Positions 41,187 through 50,512 are shown, numbered from the stretch's first letter. The stretch: DNA of 64,000 bases from Parabacteroides distasonis ATCC 8503 (GCF_000012845.1 NC_009615.1:4590501-4654500), one strand, 5' to 3'. The notes: generated by a model from the sequence alone, not told the origin. A program made the numbers and translations.

Positions 41187-41189
41187 CAC

Positions 41190-41231
41190 AAAATTAGGCA
41201 GTTATCTTTTTAGGTAACTGCCTAATTTTGT
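41190..41231 (+). terminator. Terminator of tRNA-Thr
   Basis: Perfect 15-bp stem AAAATTAGGCAGTTA (41190-41204) with TAACTGCCTAATTTT (41215-41229). Confidence 0.85.
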
Positions 41232-41387
41232 TTGATAAGGCTGCGGTTCTAGCGAGGTTTGGGAGGTAAGGTTAAACTGGGTGTTAAACCGGAAATGCAA
41301 TGAACGCAACAGCGTTATTATTTGCGTCAAATTTGCGTCACCAAATGCAACAAAACGCCAAAACAAAACGATTTTTATCAATAAAAA

Positions 41388-41414
41388 AAGCGGCTACTTG
41401 TTTTGTAACCGCTT
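41388..41414 (-). terminator. Terminator of tRNA-Ala
   Basis: Arms AAGCGGCTAC and GTAACCGCTT (one mismatch); on the minus strand the stem is followed by seven T. The bases between the two terminators hold no gene, only two copies of TTTGCGTCA. Confidence 0.7.
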
Positions 41415-41424
41415 AATTTATTAT

Positions 41425-41501
41425 TGGTGGAGCATATCGGACTCGAACCGATCACCTACAGACTGCCAGTCTGTCGCTCTAGCCAGATGAGCTAATGCCC
41501 C
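41425..41501 (-). tRNA. tRNA-Ala (anticodon GGC)
   Basis: 77 nt with CCA encoded. Acceptor GGGGCAT pairs with ATGCTCC (one G-U), the anticodon arm ACAGA-CTGGCAG-TCTGT gives GGC, T arm GGTTCGAGTCC. Confidence 0.94.
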
Positions 41502-41587
41502 GTCTTGTTAATTCATGTGCAAATATAAGGCTTTTCTTGATATATGCGCTATCTTTGTATAAGAAATTTCAAGAGAAAGGAAAGAAG

Positions 41588-41902
41588 ATGATAGTTTATA
41601 ATACGACTTTTCATATCCATAAGGATATCGTGGATGAGTGTCTGGAATATTTGAAGAATAGTTATATACCGAAAGCCTCCGAGAGCGGTATCCTTTATAG
41701 TCCTTATTTGAGACGGATCTTGGATTCGCGGAATGAGGAAGGTGAAAGTTTTTCCGTACAGTTTCATACGAGGGATATCGATTCGTTGAATGAGTGGGTG
41801 CGTAAGGAAGGCGGAGCCTTGCAGCAAGATTTGATAGGACGTTATAAAGAGAAGATCGCTGGATTCTCTACCCTGTTGGAAGATATAGAGCTACCTAAAT
41901 GA
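41588..41902 (+). CDS. DUF4286 family protein
   Basis: 104 residues from the ATG at 41588, preceded by AAGGAAAGAAG. The longer frame from 41495 overlaps the tRNA-Ala end and is rejected. The pattern [14 protein letters not shown]...FLEYL-like and [13 protein letters not shown] matches the ferredoxin-like DUF4286 family of Bacteroidota, function unknown. A TATCTTTG -7 box lies at 41550-41557. Its stop overlaps the ruvC start by ATGA, so they are translationally coupled, which suggests a link to DNA repair or simple transcriptional hitch-hiking. Confidence 0.8.
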   Translation: MIVYNTTFHIHKDIVDECLEYLKNSYIPKASESGILYSPYLRRILDSRNEEGESFSVQFHTRDIDSLNEWVRKEGGALQQDLIGRYKEKIAGFSTLLEDIELPK

Positions 41903-42456
41903 TCAAGGACCGTATTATATTAGGCATAGACCCCGGTACGATCGTGATGGGATACGGAATCTTGAAGATCGAGGGGAATAAACCGAAGCTGGAAGCTATG
42001 GGAATCCTGCAATTGAATAAATATGAGGATCATTATCTCCGTCTGCGTAAGATATTCGAACGGGTCTTGGCCTTGATCGATCAATACCATCCGGATGAGT
42101 TGGCTATCGAGGCGCCTTTCTTCGGGAAGAACGTACAGAGTATGTTGAAACTCGGAAGGGCACAAGGAGTAGCGATGGCGGCGGCTTTAGAGCGGGATGT
42201 CCCGATCTTCGAGTACGCCCCTCTAAAAATCAAGCTCTCGATCACGGGGAATGGAAATGCGGCGAAAGAACAAGTGGCCGGCATGCTACAACGCTATCTG
42301 AAGATACCGGATGAGTCTATGCTTCCGCAATTGGACGCTACGGATGGGTTGGCGGCGGCTGTTTGTCATTATTTCCAAACCAATAATCCGATCTCGGAAA
42401 AGAAGTATACGGGATGGAAGGATTTTATCGCTAAGAACCCCGGGAAAGTCCGCTGA
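41899..42456 (+). CDS. ruvC: Holliday junction resolvase RuvC
   Basis: 185 residues. It cuts Holliday junctions at the end of recombination with RuvAB. The RNase H-like fold has catalytic acidic residues in [13 protein letters not shown] (D11), [10 protein letters not shown] and the C-terminal [15 protein letters not shown]. Start coupled to the DUF4286 gene by a 4-bp overlap. Confidence 0.94.
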   Translation: MIKDRIILGIDPGTIVMGYGILKIEGNKPKLEAMGILQLNKYEDHYLRLRKIFERVLALIDQYHPDELAIEAPFFGKNVQSMLKLGRAQGVAMAAALERDVPIFEYAPLKIKLSITGNGNAAKEQVAGMLQRYLKIPDESMLPQLDATDGLAAAVCHYFQTNNPISEKKYTGWKDFIAKNPGKVR

Positions 42457-42466
42457 TATGAGCTTA

Positions 42467-42530
42467 AAAAACATAGTTATGAAATTCTCAAACCATAACT
42501 AAGGTTCAAAGAATTCATAACTATGTTTTT
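42467..42530. terminator. Bidirectional terminator between ruvC and gdh
   Basis: Perfect 17-bp arms AAAAACATAGTTATGAA (42467-42483) and the complement at 42514-42530, with A and T runs on the two outer sides. Confidence 0.8.
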
Positions 42531-42554
42531 ATTTAGCCTAAACTGACCTTATTC

Positions 42555-43889
42555 TTATACGATACCTTGCGCCATCATAGCTTTCGCTACTTTCATGAAG
42601 CCTGCGATATTTGCGCCTTTTACATAATTGATATATTCGCCATCTTTACCGTGAGCTACGCATTGTTCGTGGATTGCGCTCATGATCTGATGTAATTTAG
42701 CGTCTACCTCGGCGGCGGTCCATGAGATATGCATAGCGTTCTGGGTCATCTCCAATCCGGAAGTAGCCACACCACCGGCGTTGACAGCCTTACCCGGAGC
42801 GAATAATTGCTTATGCTCGATGAACAAGTCTACAGCCTCAGCCGTACAACCCATGTTAGAAACCTCAGCTACGCACAAAGTCTTGTTCTCGATCAACTTA
42901 CGAGCGTCAGCCTCGTTCAACTCATTCTGGGTAGCGCATGGCAAGGCTATATCTACTTTTTGTTCCCAAGGTTTCTTGCCGGGATAGAAGGTAGAGCCCG
43001 GGAATTCGTCTGCGTAAGGAGCTACGATATCATTTCCGGAATTACGCAATTCCAACATATAGTCGATCTTCTCGCCGGAGATACCCGCCGGATCATAGAT
43101 ATATCCGTCAGGACCAGAGATAGTAACCACTTTAGCGCCCAACTCGGTTGCCTTTGTAGCGGCACCCCAAGCCACGTTGCCGAAACCGGAGATGGCGACC
43201 GTCTTGTCCTTGATATCGATTCCGTGAGTCTCCAACATTTGATGTACGAAGTAAAGAGCGCCGAAGCCGGTAGCTTCCGGACGAAGGATAGAACCTCCGA
43301 ACTCCATGCCCTTACCCGTGAACGTACCTGTGTTCTCGCGAGCCAATTTCTTGTACATACCGTACATATAACCAACCTCACGGCCACCTACGCCTATATC
43401 GCCAGCCGGAACATCCCTGTCCGGACCAAGATTACGCCATAATTCAAGAATAAACGCTTGGCAGAAACGCATGATCTCGGCATCGCTCTTTCCTCTCGGA
43501 GCGAAATCGGAACCGCCTTTGCCACCACCCATCGGAAGGGTTGTCAAAGCGTTTTTAAATGTTTGCTCGAATCCTAAGAATTTCAAGATAGACAAGTTAA
43601 CGGACGGGTGGAAACGGATACCTCCCTTGTACGGGCCGATTGCGTTGTTGAACTGAACACGGTATCCCAAGTTAACTTGTATCTCACCTTTATCATCTAC
43701 CCAAGGCACACGGAAAGTGAAAATACGTTCCGGCTCAACTAGGCGTTCAATGATTTTCGCTTTCTCAAATTCCGGATGTTGGTTGTACACTTCCTCAATT
43801 GATAAAAGCACTTCTTTTACTGCTTGCAAATACTCCTTTTCTCCCGGATGTTTTGCCTCTAGCGCTGATAAAATAACTTCAGTCTTCAT
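42555..43889 (-). CDS. gdh: Glutamate dehydrogenase (hexameric; NAD- or dual-type)
   Basis: 444 residues. It interconverts glutamate and 2-oxoglutarate plus ammonia. The catalytic PMGGGKGGSDF lysine region and GPYKGGIRFHPS are intact. The dinucleotide fold reads SGFGNVAWGA with TISGPDGYI at the end of strand 2. This lacks the Ser-Asp-Ser seen in NADP-specific enzymes and resembles NAD-using relatives, so an NAD or dual cofactor is likely. A paralogue of identical length lies at 50513-51847 on the same strand. Confidence 0.9.
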   Translation of the reverse strand: MKTEVILSALEAKHPGEKEYLQAVKEVLLSIEEVYNQHPEFEKAKIIERLVEPERIFTFRVPWVDDKGEIQVNLGYRVQFNNAIGPYKGGIRFHPSVNLSILKFLGFEQTFKNALTTLPMGGGKGGSDFAPRGKSDAEIMRFCQAFILELWRNLGPDRDVPAGDIGVGGREVGYMYGMYKKLARENTGTFTGKGMEFGGSILRPEATGFGALYFVHQMLETHGIDIKDKTVAISGFGNVAWGAATKATELGAKVVTISGPDGYIYDPAGISGEKIDYMLELRNSGNDIVAPYADEFPGSTFYPGKKPWEQKVDIALPCATQNELNEADARKLIENKTLCVAEVSNMGCTAEAVDLFIEHKQLFAPGKAVNAGGVATSGLEMTQNAMHISWTAAEVDAKLHQIMSAIHEQCVAHGKDGEYINYVKGANIAGFMKVAKAMMAQGIV

Positions 43890-43926
43890 AGCATTTATAT
43901 TCTTTAAAAGGATAACATTCTGTTGG

Positions 43927-43956
43927 CAAATGTAGGTAATTCTTTGGAATGACCAA
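43927..43956 (-). promoter_or_regulatory. Promoter of the first glutamate dehydrogenase gene
   Basis: On the minus strand TACATTTG occupies 43934-43927, with TTG at 43956-43954, 19 nt upstream. Leader about 30 nt. Confidence 0.65.
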
Positions 43957-44049
43957 GAGTTTCGCTTACTTTTTATCAGTGAAAACCTAAAAATCTTCAG
44001 TTAGAGTCAGAATGCGTACTTTCATGTTTCAATAGTTATTATTTTTCCT

Positions 44050-44057
44050 TACATTTG
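44050..44057 (+). promoter_or_regulatory. -7 element for the ATP-grasp gene
   Basis: TACATTTG 28 nt before the ATG at 44085; TTTC at 44027-44030 is a possible -33. This is why the upstream ATG at 44055 is rejected. Confidence 0.55.
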
Positions 44058-44084
44058 ACTCGAATAATTCTATCAGAATCTATT

Positions 44085-47039
44085 ATGAGCGGTATACCGA
44101 ACTTAAAAGACTTGGTGTTCAGAGACACCCCGTTTGCCAATCTAATGAATAAGCGTATATATAATGTATTGCTTATCGCTACGAAATATGATTCCTTCAT
44201 GCTGGAAGATGACGGGCGTGTAGATGAGCAGATATTTAACGAATATACTTCCTTAAGCCTCCGTTACCCACCCCGGTTTACGCAGGTGACTACCGAGGAG
44301 GAGGCTTTGAATGAGTTGAAGAACCGGAACTTCGAATTGATCATTTGCATGCCGAATATGGATAACCGGGATATATTCGCTGCGGCGAGCGAGATAAAGG
44401 TGCATTATCCGAATATCCCGATCGTCGTATTGACTCCTTTCTCGAAAGAGGTGTCTAAGCGGATCGCCAACGAGGATCTGAGCGCTATCGATTATGTGTT
44501 CAGCTGGTTGGGTAACTCGGAGTTGTTACTGGCGATTATCAAGTTGATCGAGGATAAGATGAACGCTCCGGACGATACGGCCAGCGTGGGCGTACAGATC
44601 ATCTTGTTGGTGGAGGATTCCATTCGTTTTTATTCGTCCGCTTTGCCTCATTTATATAAGTTCGTGCTGGAGCAAAGCCAGATGTTCGCGAAGGAGGCGT
44701 TGAACGATCACCAGCGTACGTTGCGTATGCGTGGCCGTCCGAAGATCAAATTGGCCCGGAATTACGAGGAGGCGGTACGTATCTTTGATCAGTATCGAGA
44801 TAATATGTTGGGTATTATCTCGGATATGAGTTTTATGCACAATGGCGTGAAAGATCCGTATGCCGGTTATAAGTTTGGACAGTATGTACGGAAAACGGGT
44901 TTGATCATTCCTTTCGTGCTGGAATCTTCGGAGGCCAGCAACCATGTGTACGCGAAGGAACTGAACGCCTCGTTTATCGATAAGAACTCCAAGAGTTATC
45001 CGCAGGATTTGAAAAAGAAGATCATGCAGCGTTTCGGTTTTGGCGATTTCGTGATCTTGAATCCGCATACGAAAGAGGAGATCATGCGCATCAAGGATTT
45101 GAAAGACCTTCAAAAGAAAGTCTTTCAGATTCCCGACGACTCGCTGGTTTACCATCTCTCCCGGAATCATTTCTCCCGTTTCTTTTATTCCCGTGCCATG
45201 TTTCCGCCCGCCGAGGTTTTGAAGCATGTGGACGTGAGTGACTATAAGGATATGGATGAGGCCCGGAAATTGATTTTCGACTTGATCGTGCAATATCGCC
45301 GGATGAAGAACACGGGTGTCGTGGCGGTTTATCAGAAGGATCGTTTTGATGAGTATAGTAATTTTGCCCGTATCGGCGACGGTTCGCTGGGAGGTAAGGG
45401 TAGAGGTCTTGCCTTTATCGGTGCGATGGTGAAGCGATACCCTAAGCTGGAGAGTGATAATTTTGCCGTGAATATCCCGAAGACGGTCGTGATCTGTACC
45501 GACATCTTCGACGAGTTCATGGAGACGAACGAGTTGTATCCGGTAGCGCTGGGCGATGCGGACGACGAGACGATCCTCCGGTATTTCTTGCGGGCCAGCT
45601 TGCCCTCCCGTTTAATCGAGGACTTGATGGCTTTCTTCGATGTGGTGAAAAGCCCGATCGCCGTGCGTTCCTCCAGCCTGCTGGAAGATTCGCATTATCA
45701 ACCTTTCGCCGGGATCTATTCTACGTATATGGTACCTAAGATCGAGGAGAAATACGATATGCTCCGTACGGTGAGCGACGCTATCAAGGCGGTGTATGCC
45801 TCTGTCTTTTATAAGGACAGTAAGGCGTATATGACGGCTACCTCGAACTTGATCGATCAGGAGAAGATGGCTATCGTCTTGCAAGAAGTGGTGGGCTCCC
45901 GTTATAATGATCATTTCTATCCGACGATGTCGGGCGTGGCCCGTTCCTTGAATTTCTATCCGATCGGTAACGAGAAGGCGGAAGATGGGATCGCGAATAT
46001 CGCCTTGGGATTGGGTAAGTATATCGTCGATGGCGGGCAAACCTTGCGTTTCTCTCCCCGACATCCCCATAGCATCTTGCAGATGAGTACGATGGATTTC
46101 GCTCTTAGGGAAACGCAGACTCGTTTCTATGCCTTGGATTTGAAGAATATGGCGGAAGCCTTCTCGGTAGATGATGCCTTTAACTTGGTGAAGCTGGGCT
46201 TGAAGGACGCTGACGCTGAGGGTTCCTTGAAATATATTGTCTCTACATACGATCCGTACGATCAGATTATCCGTGACGGTTATTATCCGGGCGGTCGTAA
46301 GATCCTTTCTTTCGTGAATATCCTACAGCATGACGTGTTCCCGCTGGCGGATACGTTGGATCAGATCTTACGGATCGGGCAGCAGGAAATGGGCCGTCCG
46401 GTAGAGATTGAGTTCGCTGTCAACATGGACCCGTCGGATCATACAAGGGCGACTTTCTATCTGTTGCAAATCCGTCCGATCGTAGATAATAAAGAGATTA
46501 TGGACGAGGATCTGAGCTTGGTGAAGAACGAGGAAACCATCCTTTCTTCTACCAGTGTTTTGGGGCATGGCATCGTTGGCGACGTACAGGATATTATCTA
46601 TGTGAAGACGGGCGCTTTTAATTCATCCAATAATCAGTTGATCGCTTATGAGATCGAGAAGATGAACCGTTCGTTTACCGATCAGGAGAAAGGATACGTA
46701 TTAGTCGGCCCCGGTCGATGGGGGAGCAGCGACTCTTGGTTGGGTATTCCGGTGAAATGGCCGCATATCAGTAACGCACGGGTGATTGTGGAATGCGGAT
46801 TGGAGAACTATCGGGTAGACCCGAGTCAAGGTACCCATTTCTTCCAGAACCTGACTTCGTTCGGAGTGGGCTATTTTACGGTTAATCCATTTAAGGGAGA
46901 TGGTTGGTTCGATGAGGCGTTCTTGAATGCGCAACCCGCCGTAGAGGAGACGGAATATCTTCGTCATGTACATTTTGATGCTCCGATTACGATTAAGATG
47001 GATGGGAAGAAAAGTCTTGGCGTGGTATTGAAACCATAA
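44085..47039 (+). CDS. Receiver-like plus PEP/pyruvate-binding (PPDK N-terminal) ATP-grasp protein
   Basis: 984 residues. The N-terminus (about 25-160) and a second block (about 165-320) look like two receiver-type domains: VLLIATKYD...ELIICMPNMDN and IILLVEDSIRFYSS...GIISDMSFM. The middle (about 430-800) is the pyruvate phosphate dikinase N-terminal ATP-grasp domain, with GDGSLGGKGRGLAFIGAMV, SPIAVRSSSLLEDS and FYLLQIRPIVDN. No phosphohistidine swivel (TxxGGxxxH) or PEP barrel is present, so it is not a PEP synthase. Role unknown; it lies between the two glutamate dehydrogenases. Confidence 0.78.
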   Translation: MSGIPNLKDLVFRDTPFANLMNKRIYNVLLIATKYDSFMLEDDGRVDEQIFNEYTSLSLRYPPRFTQVTTEEEALNELKNRNFELIICMPNMDNRDIFAAASEIKVHYPNIPIVVLTPFSKEVSKRIANEDLSAIDYVFSWLGNSELLLAIIKLIEDKMNAPDDTASVGVQIILLVEDSIRFYSSALPHLYKFVLEQSQMFAKEALNDHQRTLRMRGRPKIKLARNYEEAVRIFDQYRDNMLGIISDMSFMHNGVKDPYAGYKFGQYVRKTGLIIPFVLESSEASNHVYAKELNASFIDKNSKSYPQDLKKKIMQRFGFGDFVILNPHTKEEIMRIKDLKDLQKKVFQIPDDSLVYHLSRNHFSRFFYSRAMFPPAEVLKHVDVSDYKDMDEARKLIFDLIVQYRRMKNTGVVAVYQKDRFDEYSNFARIGDGSLGGKGRGLAFIGAMVKRYPKLESDNFAVNIPKTVVICTDIFDEFMETNELYPVALGDADDETILRYFLRASLPSRLIEDLMAFFDVVKSPIAVRSSSLLEDSHYQPFAGIYSTYMVPKIEEKYDMLRTVSDAIKAVYASVFYKDSKAYMTATSNLIDQEKMAIVLQEVVGSRYNDHFYPTMSGVARSLNFYPIGNEKAEDGIANIALGLGKYIVDGGQTLRFSPRHPHSILQMSTMDFALRETQTRFYALDLKNMAEAFSVDDAFNLVKLGLKDADAEGSLKYIVSTYDPYDQIIRDGYYPGGRKILSFVNILQHDVFPLADTLDQILRIGQQEMGRPVEIEFAVNMDPSDHTRATFYLLQIRPIVDNKEIMDEDLSLVKNEETILSSTSVLGHGIVGDVQDIIYVKTGAFNSSNNQLIAYEIEKMNRSFTDQEKGYVLVGPGRWGSSDSWLGIPVKWPHISNARVIVECGLENYRVDPSQGTHFFQNLTSFGVGYFTVNPFKGDGWFDEAFLNAQPAVEETEYLRHVHFDAPITIKMDGKKSLGVVLKP

Positions 47040-47072
47040 AAAGATAGCGTTTCAAGAGAAGATAGTTGTTTG

Positions 47073-47121
47073 TGGATTTGCGAGACGAGCCGGTAAGACG
47101 GGTCTCGCGAATCCATTTTTT
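47073..47121 (+). terminator. Terminator after the ATP-grasp gene
   Basis: 14-bp stem (47073-47086 with 47102-47115, one mismatch) ending in six T; also faces the convergent phosphatase gene. Confidence 0.8.
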
Positions 47122-48151
47122 ATTTCAAGTGGAAAGTGGCAAGAACCGCTTTGTGGTCGGTAGGCCAGATTCCAAGGGGAGTCATGATCGGGTCGGAGGT
47201 CTCTTCCGTCTCTCTTTGCCCACGGAGGATGTCACCTTTCGGACCGATGATACATACATCTGTAAGCGTTAATCCCTCGAATGGAGCGTAATGGATGAAA
47301 TCGATGCGATCTCTATCGTCCGCTTTCGGCGACCAAACCAATTTCTCTAAAGCGATATCCTTACAGTCCGCCGGGCAGGTAAGTCCCGGATGAGTTACAG
47401 GGTTCGGGAAGATCTCACGGTACGTATCTTTGAAGCCGTCTTTCTCCAGCATGACGGATACGTGCCAAGGAACAACCAATCCTTGGTGGTCTCTCATATC
47501 TTTGGTCGCCTCGGTCCAGTCCAGATGGGAAGGCTCGTTAAAGTCCCCTCCGAGGATAACGATCCGTCCGGCTTCCCGATCCTTTTTCGCCTCTTTTAGG
47601 AAGCAAGCGATAGCGTCGTCACGGACAGATTGCTCGTTCAACCATAGGAGTGTGTCCAGATTGGTGACAGGAGGTTCCTCGTCCCATGTATTTCCGTCGT
47701 ATCCACGGGCATCGTAATAAGCGCAATTGCGATAATCCAGATGGGCGGTGTAAAGAGCTACCTCGGTATCGCCGATGTGGGTAATGGCCTTGTACATACT
47801 ACCCCTGTCATCGTTCAAGGGATAGACGGTCGTGCTATCCGTGATCGGGTAGCGGCTTAACAGGCCGGAATCCTCGGTGTAGAAAGAATAGTACGTTTGT
47901 CCTCTTTGCTGCAACGCTTCCACGATCCGGTCGCAAAAACGGGTCTGATGATAATTACGTACCTCGCTTAACGTAACGAAATCGGCGTTACTTCTTACGA
48001 TCTCGTCAGCGATAGCGTCAAAGCCTCCTTTTACGACAGCGCCTTCCTGCCAGATGTTGAATTGAAGAACCTTGAAAGTCTTCTCTTGCTGGCAAGAGCT
48101 GAGGCCCAGTGCGATCAACAAGAGTAAGTAGATAAAACTAGTTTTTTTCAT
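47120..48151 (-). CDS. Endonuclease/exonuclease/phosphatase-fold lipoprotein
   Basis: 343 residues. Signal KTSFIYLLLLIALGLSSC with the lipobox cysteine at residue 20. EEP-fold landmarks: LQFNIWQEG (N), TLSEVR (E), YTAHLDY (H), LGGDFNEPSHLDW (D, N), DRIDFIHY and PTDHKAVLATF (D, H). These are metal-dependent phosphodiesterases or phosphomonoesterases of varied substrates. It is last in the operon with the nucleotidyltransferase (15-nt gap). Confidence 0.85.
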   Translation of the reverse strand: MKKTSFIYLLLLIALGLSSCQQEKTFKVLQFNIWQEGAVVKGGFDAIADEIVRSNADFVTLSEVRNYHQTRFCDRIVEALQQRGQTYYSFYTEDSGLLSRYPITDSTTVYPLNDDRGSMYKAITHIGDTEVALYTAHLDYRNCAYYDARGYDGNTWDEEPPVTNLDTLLWLNEQSVRDDAIACFLKEAKKDREAGRIVILGGDFNEPSHLDWTEATKDMRDHQGLVVPWHVSVMLEKDGFKDTYREIFPNPVTHPGLTCPADCKDIALEKLVWSPKADDRDRIDFIHYAPFEGLTLTDVCIIGPKGDILRGQRETEETSDPIMTPLGIWPTDHKAVLATFHLK

Positions 48152-48166
48152 GTGTGAAATATTTTG

Positions 48167-48904
48167 TTAGATGTTTTGTCGTAGCCATTCCTCGGCGGCG
48201 GCCAAGGTTTCCGGCTTGCCGATATCCAATAGTTTTAGGTTATCCGCCATATAAGCCCTGATATCGGTTTTGGCGCAAATAGCCAGATAGAAGTTAATGA
48301 TAGAGAACTTTCCGGTCCATTCTTCCATCAGCTCCAATATCTTGGGCGAGAGTACGTGGATTCCGCTAAAGGCGTACTCGTTGTGTTGATCCGGGTCAAA
48401 ATAGGGATAGTAAGATTTTACCTCGCCGGTCTCATGATTACGCCAACCACACAGTCTATTCTCCTTATTAAATAATAGATAACGTGAGGTATTGCGCTGG
48501 CTGACGAGTAAGGTAGCCAACGGGTTCGTTTGTACATGGGTATCGTATAGTTTCTTGAGATCCACGTTCGATAAGATATCGACATTATGTATCAAGAAAG
48601 GCTCGTTCCCGCATAAAAGAGAAGTGGCCTTCTTGATTCCTCCTCCCGTATCCAGCAGATAATCGCTCTCGTCCGAAATTTCGATCCGGACACCGAAGTT
48701 GTTGTTCGCCTCCAGAAAATCCACGATCTGGTTGCCTAAATGGTGGATATTGATCACGATCTGGTCGAAACCGGAGGATTTCAGTTTCAGTATGACGTGT
48801 TCTAGCATCGGTTTGCCCCCGATAGGTATAAGCGCTTTTGGCGTGTGATCGGTTAACGGCTTCAGTCTGGAACCAGTACCGGCCGCAAAAATCATAGCTT
48901 TCAT
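48167..48904 (-). CDS. MurU-like sugar-1-phosphate nucleotidyltransferase
   Basis: 245 residues. The N-terminal signature AAGTGSRLKPLTDHTPKALI with the GGKPMLEH that follows marks the sugar nucleotidyltransferase superfamily; D in HNVDIL is a metal ligand. Closest in size and context to MurU, which makes UDP-MurNAc from MurNAc-1-phosphate in cell-wall recycling. Its start overlaps the stop of the kinase gene (ATGA), as AmgK and MurU are adjacent in other bacteria. Substrate is inferred from this pairing; a mannose-1-phosphate enzyme is the alternative. Confidence 0.78.
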   Translation of the reverse strand: MKAMIFAAGTGSRLKPLTDHTPKALIPIGGKPMLEHVILKLKSSGFDQIVINIHHLGNQIVDFLEANNNFGVRIEISDESDYLLDTGGGIKKATSLLCGNEPFLIHNVDILSNVDLKKLYDTHVQTNPLATLLVSQRNTSRYLLFNKENRLCGWRNHETGEVKSYYPYFDPDQHNEYAFSGIHVLSPKILELMEEWTGKFSIINFYLAICAKTDIRAYMADNLKLLDIGKPETLAAAEEWLRQNI

Positions 48905-50340
48905 AATGTAGGGTTAAAGAGTTGTTCTATATTTTGTTCTCTATGTACTAAATGTACTTTTACTCCGAACTTGGTGTTAAGATGTTCCGCCAGATGCTGT
49001 GCGGAATAGACCGAACGATGCTGTCCTCCCGTACATCCGAAACAAATCATCAAATTGGTGAATCCACGATCCATATATCGTTTTACCGAGGCGTCTACGA
49101 TATGGTAGACATGCTCAAGGAAGTTCGTGATCTCCCCGTCATCCTCCAAGAACTGGATCACTGGCTCATCCAAACCGGTGAAATGATTGTAACGCTCGTA
49201 TTTACCGGGATTGTTTATCGCACGGCAATCGAATACGAATCCACCTCCGTTCCCGCTAGGGTCGTTCGGGATTCCTTTTTTATAGGCGAAACTCATGACC
49301 TTTACTTCCAGCATATGTTTCTGGATATCGTCCGTGAATTGTTTCAACCCGGTAAGCTCACGAAGGACGGAGCATAAATAGGGGTATTCCGGATAGTCAT
49401 TCTTCAATAACTGCCGCAGGTTCTCGATGGCGAACGGGACGCTTTGGATGAAATGAGGCTTTTTCTCGAAATACCCCCGGAAACCATAAGCCCCCAATAC
49501 CTGCAAGGTCCTAAACAGGACGAAATGGCGCAGCTGGCTATGGAAGTAAGCCTCGTCTACCGGGATATATTTACGTAGGGCCGTGATATAATCCGATAGT
49601 AATTCATTCCTCAGATCCTCCGGATATTTCGCTTTCGCCTGCCAAAGGAAGGAAGCCACGTCGTAATAAACCGGGCCTTTTCGTCCACCTTGAAAATCAA
49701 TAAACCAAGGCTCTCCGTCCTTTACCATAACATTGCGTGACTGGAAATCACGGTATAGGAACGTGGCGGAGGAGCTGCGTAACAATACATCGCTCATCTT
49801 CAAGAAATCATCCTCCAGACGGTTTTCCTGAAACTCCATCCCGGTAGCCTTTAAGAAACAGTACTTGAAATAATTCAAGTCCCAAAGGATAGACCGTTGG
49901 TTGAACTCGGCTTGCGGATGGCAATACGAGAAATCGAAACCGTCGGACCCCAAGAACTGGATGTCGGGGAGTTTGGTGATCGTCTTGTGTAATAAACGGC
50001 GTTCCTCCTCGTCGAATACACTGCTTTTACGGCCTTTCTCGATGGCGTTGAAAAGAAGCGTATCTCCTAAATCCTCTTGGATATAAAATGAATGGTCGTC
50101 CGAGCTGGCATATACTTGCGGTACGGGTAAGCCCTTCCCCCGGAAATGTTTTGCCATGTAGATAAAAGCCTCGTTCTCCTCAATAGAAGTGCCACTAACT
50201 CCAATCAACGTCTCAGGACCTTTTATCCTGAAATACCGGCGGTTAGAGCCAGATGACGGTAACTCCGTTATTTCCTCTGCCGGTGATCCGGTATATGATT
50301 GGTATAGCTTCCTAAGTTCTTCTGTTATCATACTTATCAA
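48901..50340 (-). CDS. AmgK-like sugar kinase fused to a RapZ C-terminal domain
   Basis: 479 residues in two parts. Residues about 1-330 are an aminoglycoside-phosphotransferase-type kinase with LYRDFQSRNVMV (catalytic Asp loop) and WFIDFQGGRKGPVYYD (metal Asp), as in AmgK, the MurNAc/GlcNAc anomeric kinase. Residues about 350-479 match the RapZ C-terminal domain: GGGFVFDCRAINNPG, HFTGLDEPVIQFLED and CFGCTGGQHRSVYSA with VHREQ. In E. coli that domain binds glucosamine-6-phosphate and RNA-regulatory partners. First gene of a three-gene operon with the MurU-like enzyme and the phosphatase-fold lipoprotein. Confidence 0.82.
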   Translation of the reverse strand: MISMITEELRKLYQSYTGSPAEEITELPSSGSNRRYFRIKGPETLIGVSGTSIEENEAFIYMAKHFRGKGLPVPQVYASSDDHSFYIQEDLGDTLLFNAIEKGRKSSVFDEEERRLLHKTITKLPDIQFLGSDGFDFSYCHPQAEFNQRSILWDLNYFKYCFLKATGMEFQENRLEDDFLKMSDVLLRSSSATFLYRDFQSRNVMVKDGEPWFIDFQGGRKGPVYYDVASFLWQAKAKYPEDLRNELLSDYITALRKYIPVDEAYFHSQLRHFVLFRTLQVLGAYGFRGYFEKKPHFIQSVPFAIENLRQLLKNDYPEYPYLCSVLRELTGLKQFTDDIQKHMLEVKVMSFAYKKGIPNDPSGNGGGFVFDCRAINNPGKYERYNHFTGLDEPVIQFLEDDGEITNFLEHVYHIVDASVKRYMDRGFTNLMICFGCTGGQHRSVYSAQHLAEHLNTKFGVKVHLVHREQNIEQLFNPTL

Positions 50341-50373
50341 TTTACGGCACTAAGATACCGCTTTTTAATTGAA

Positions 50374-50512
50374 AATTAAGAATTGAAAATTGAAAATTGG
50401 GACTTCGTCGGAAATAAGAAAGGGGAATAGCCTCTCAAAGCCTATCCCCCTCGCTTATATGATCATCAATCGCTTCTCTCTAACTAATTCTCAATTCTCA
50501 ATTTTCAATTAC
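50374..50512. repeat. AATTGAAAATTG-type inverted repeat around a hairpin
   Basis: Left side: AATTGAAAATTAAGAATTG and further AATTGAAAATTG copies (about 50367-50399). Right side: CTCAATTCTCAATTTTCAATT (about 50491-50512), in inverted orientation. Between them AGGGGAATAG / CTATCCCCCT (50421-50450) forms a stem that probably terminates the second gdh gene on the minus strand. Confidence 0.55.

Noticed and set aside
41281-41490. Short frame across the tRNA-Thr/tRNA-Ala gap
   Set aside because: It ends inside the tRNA-Ala gene and crosses a terminator.
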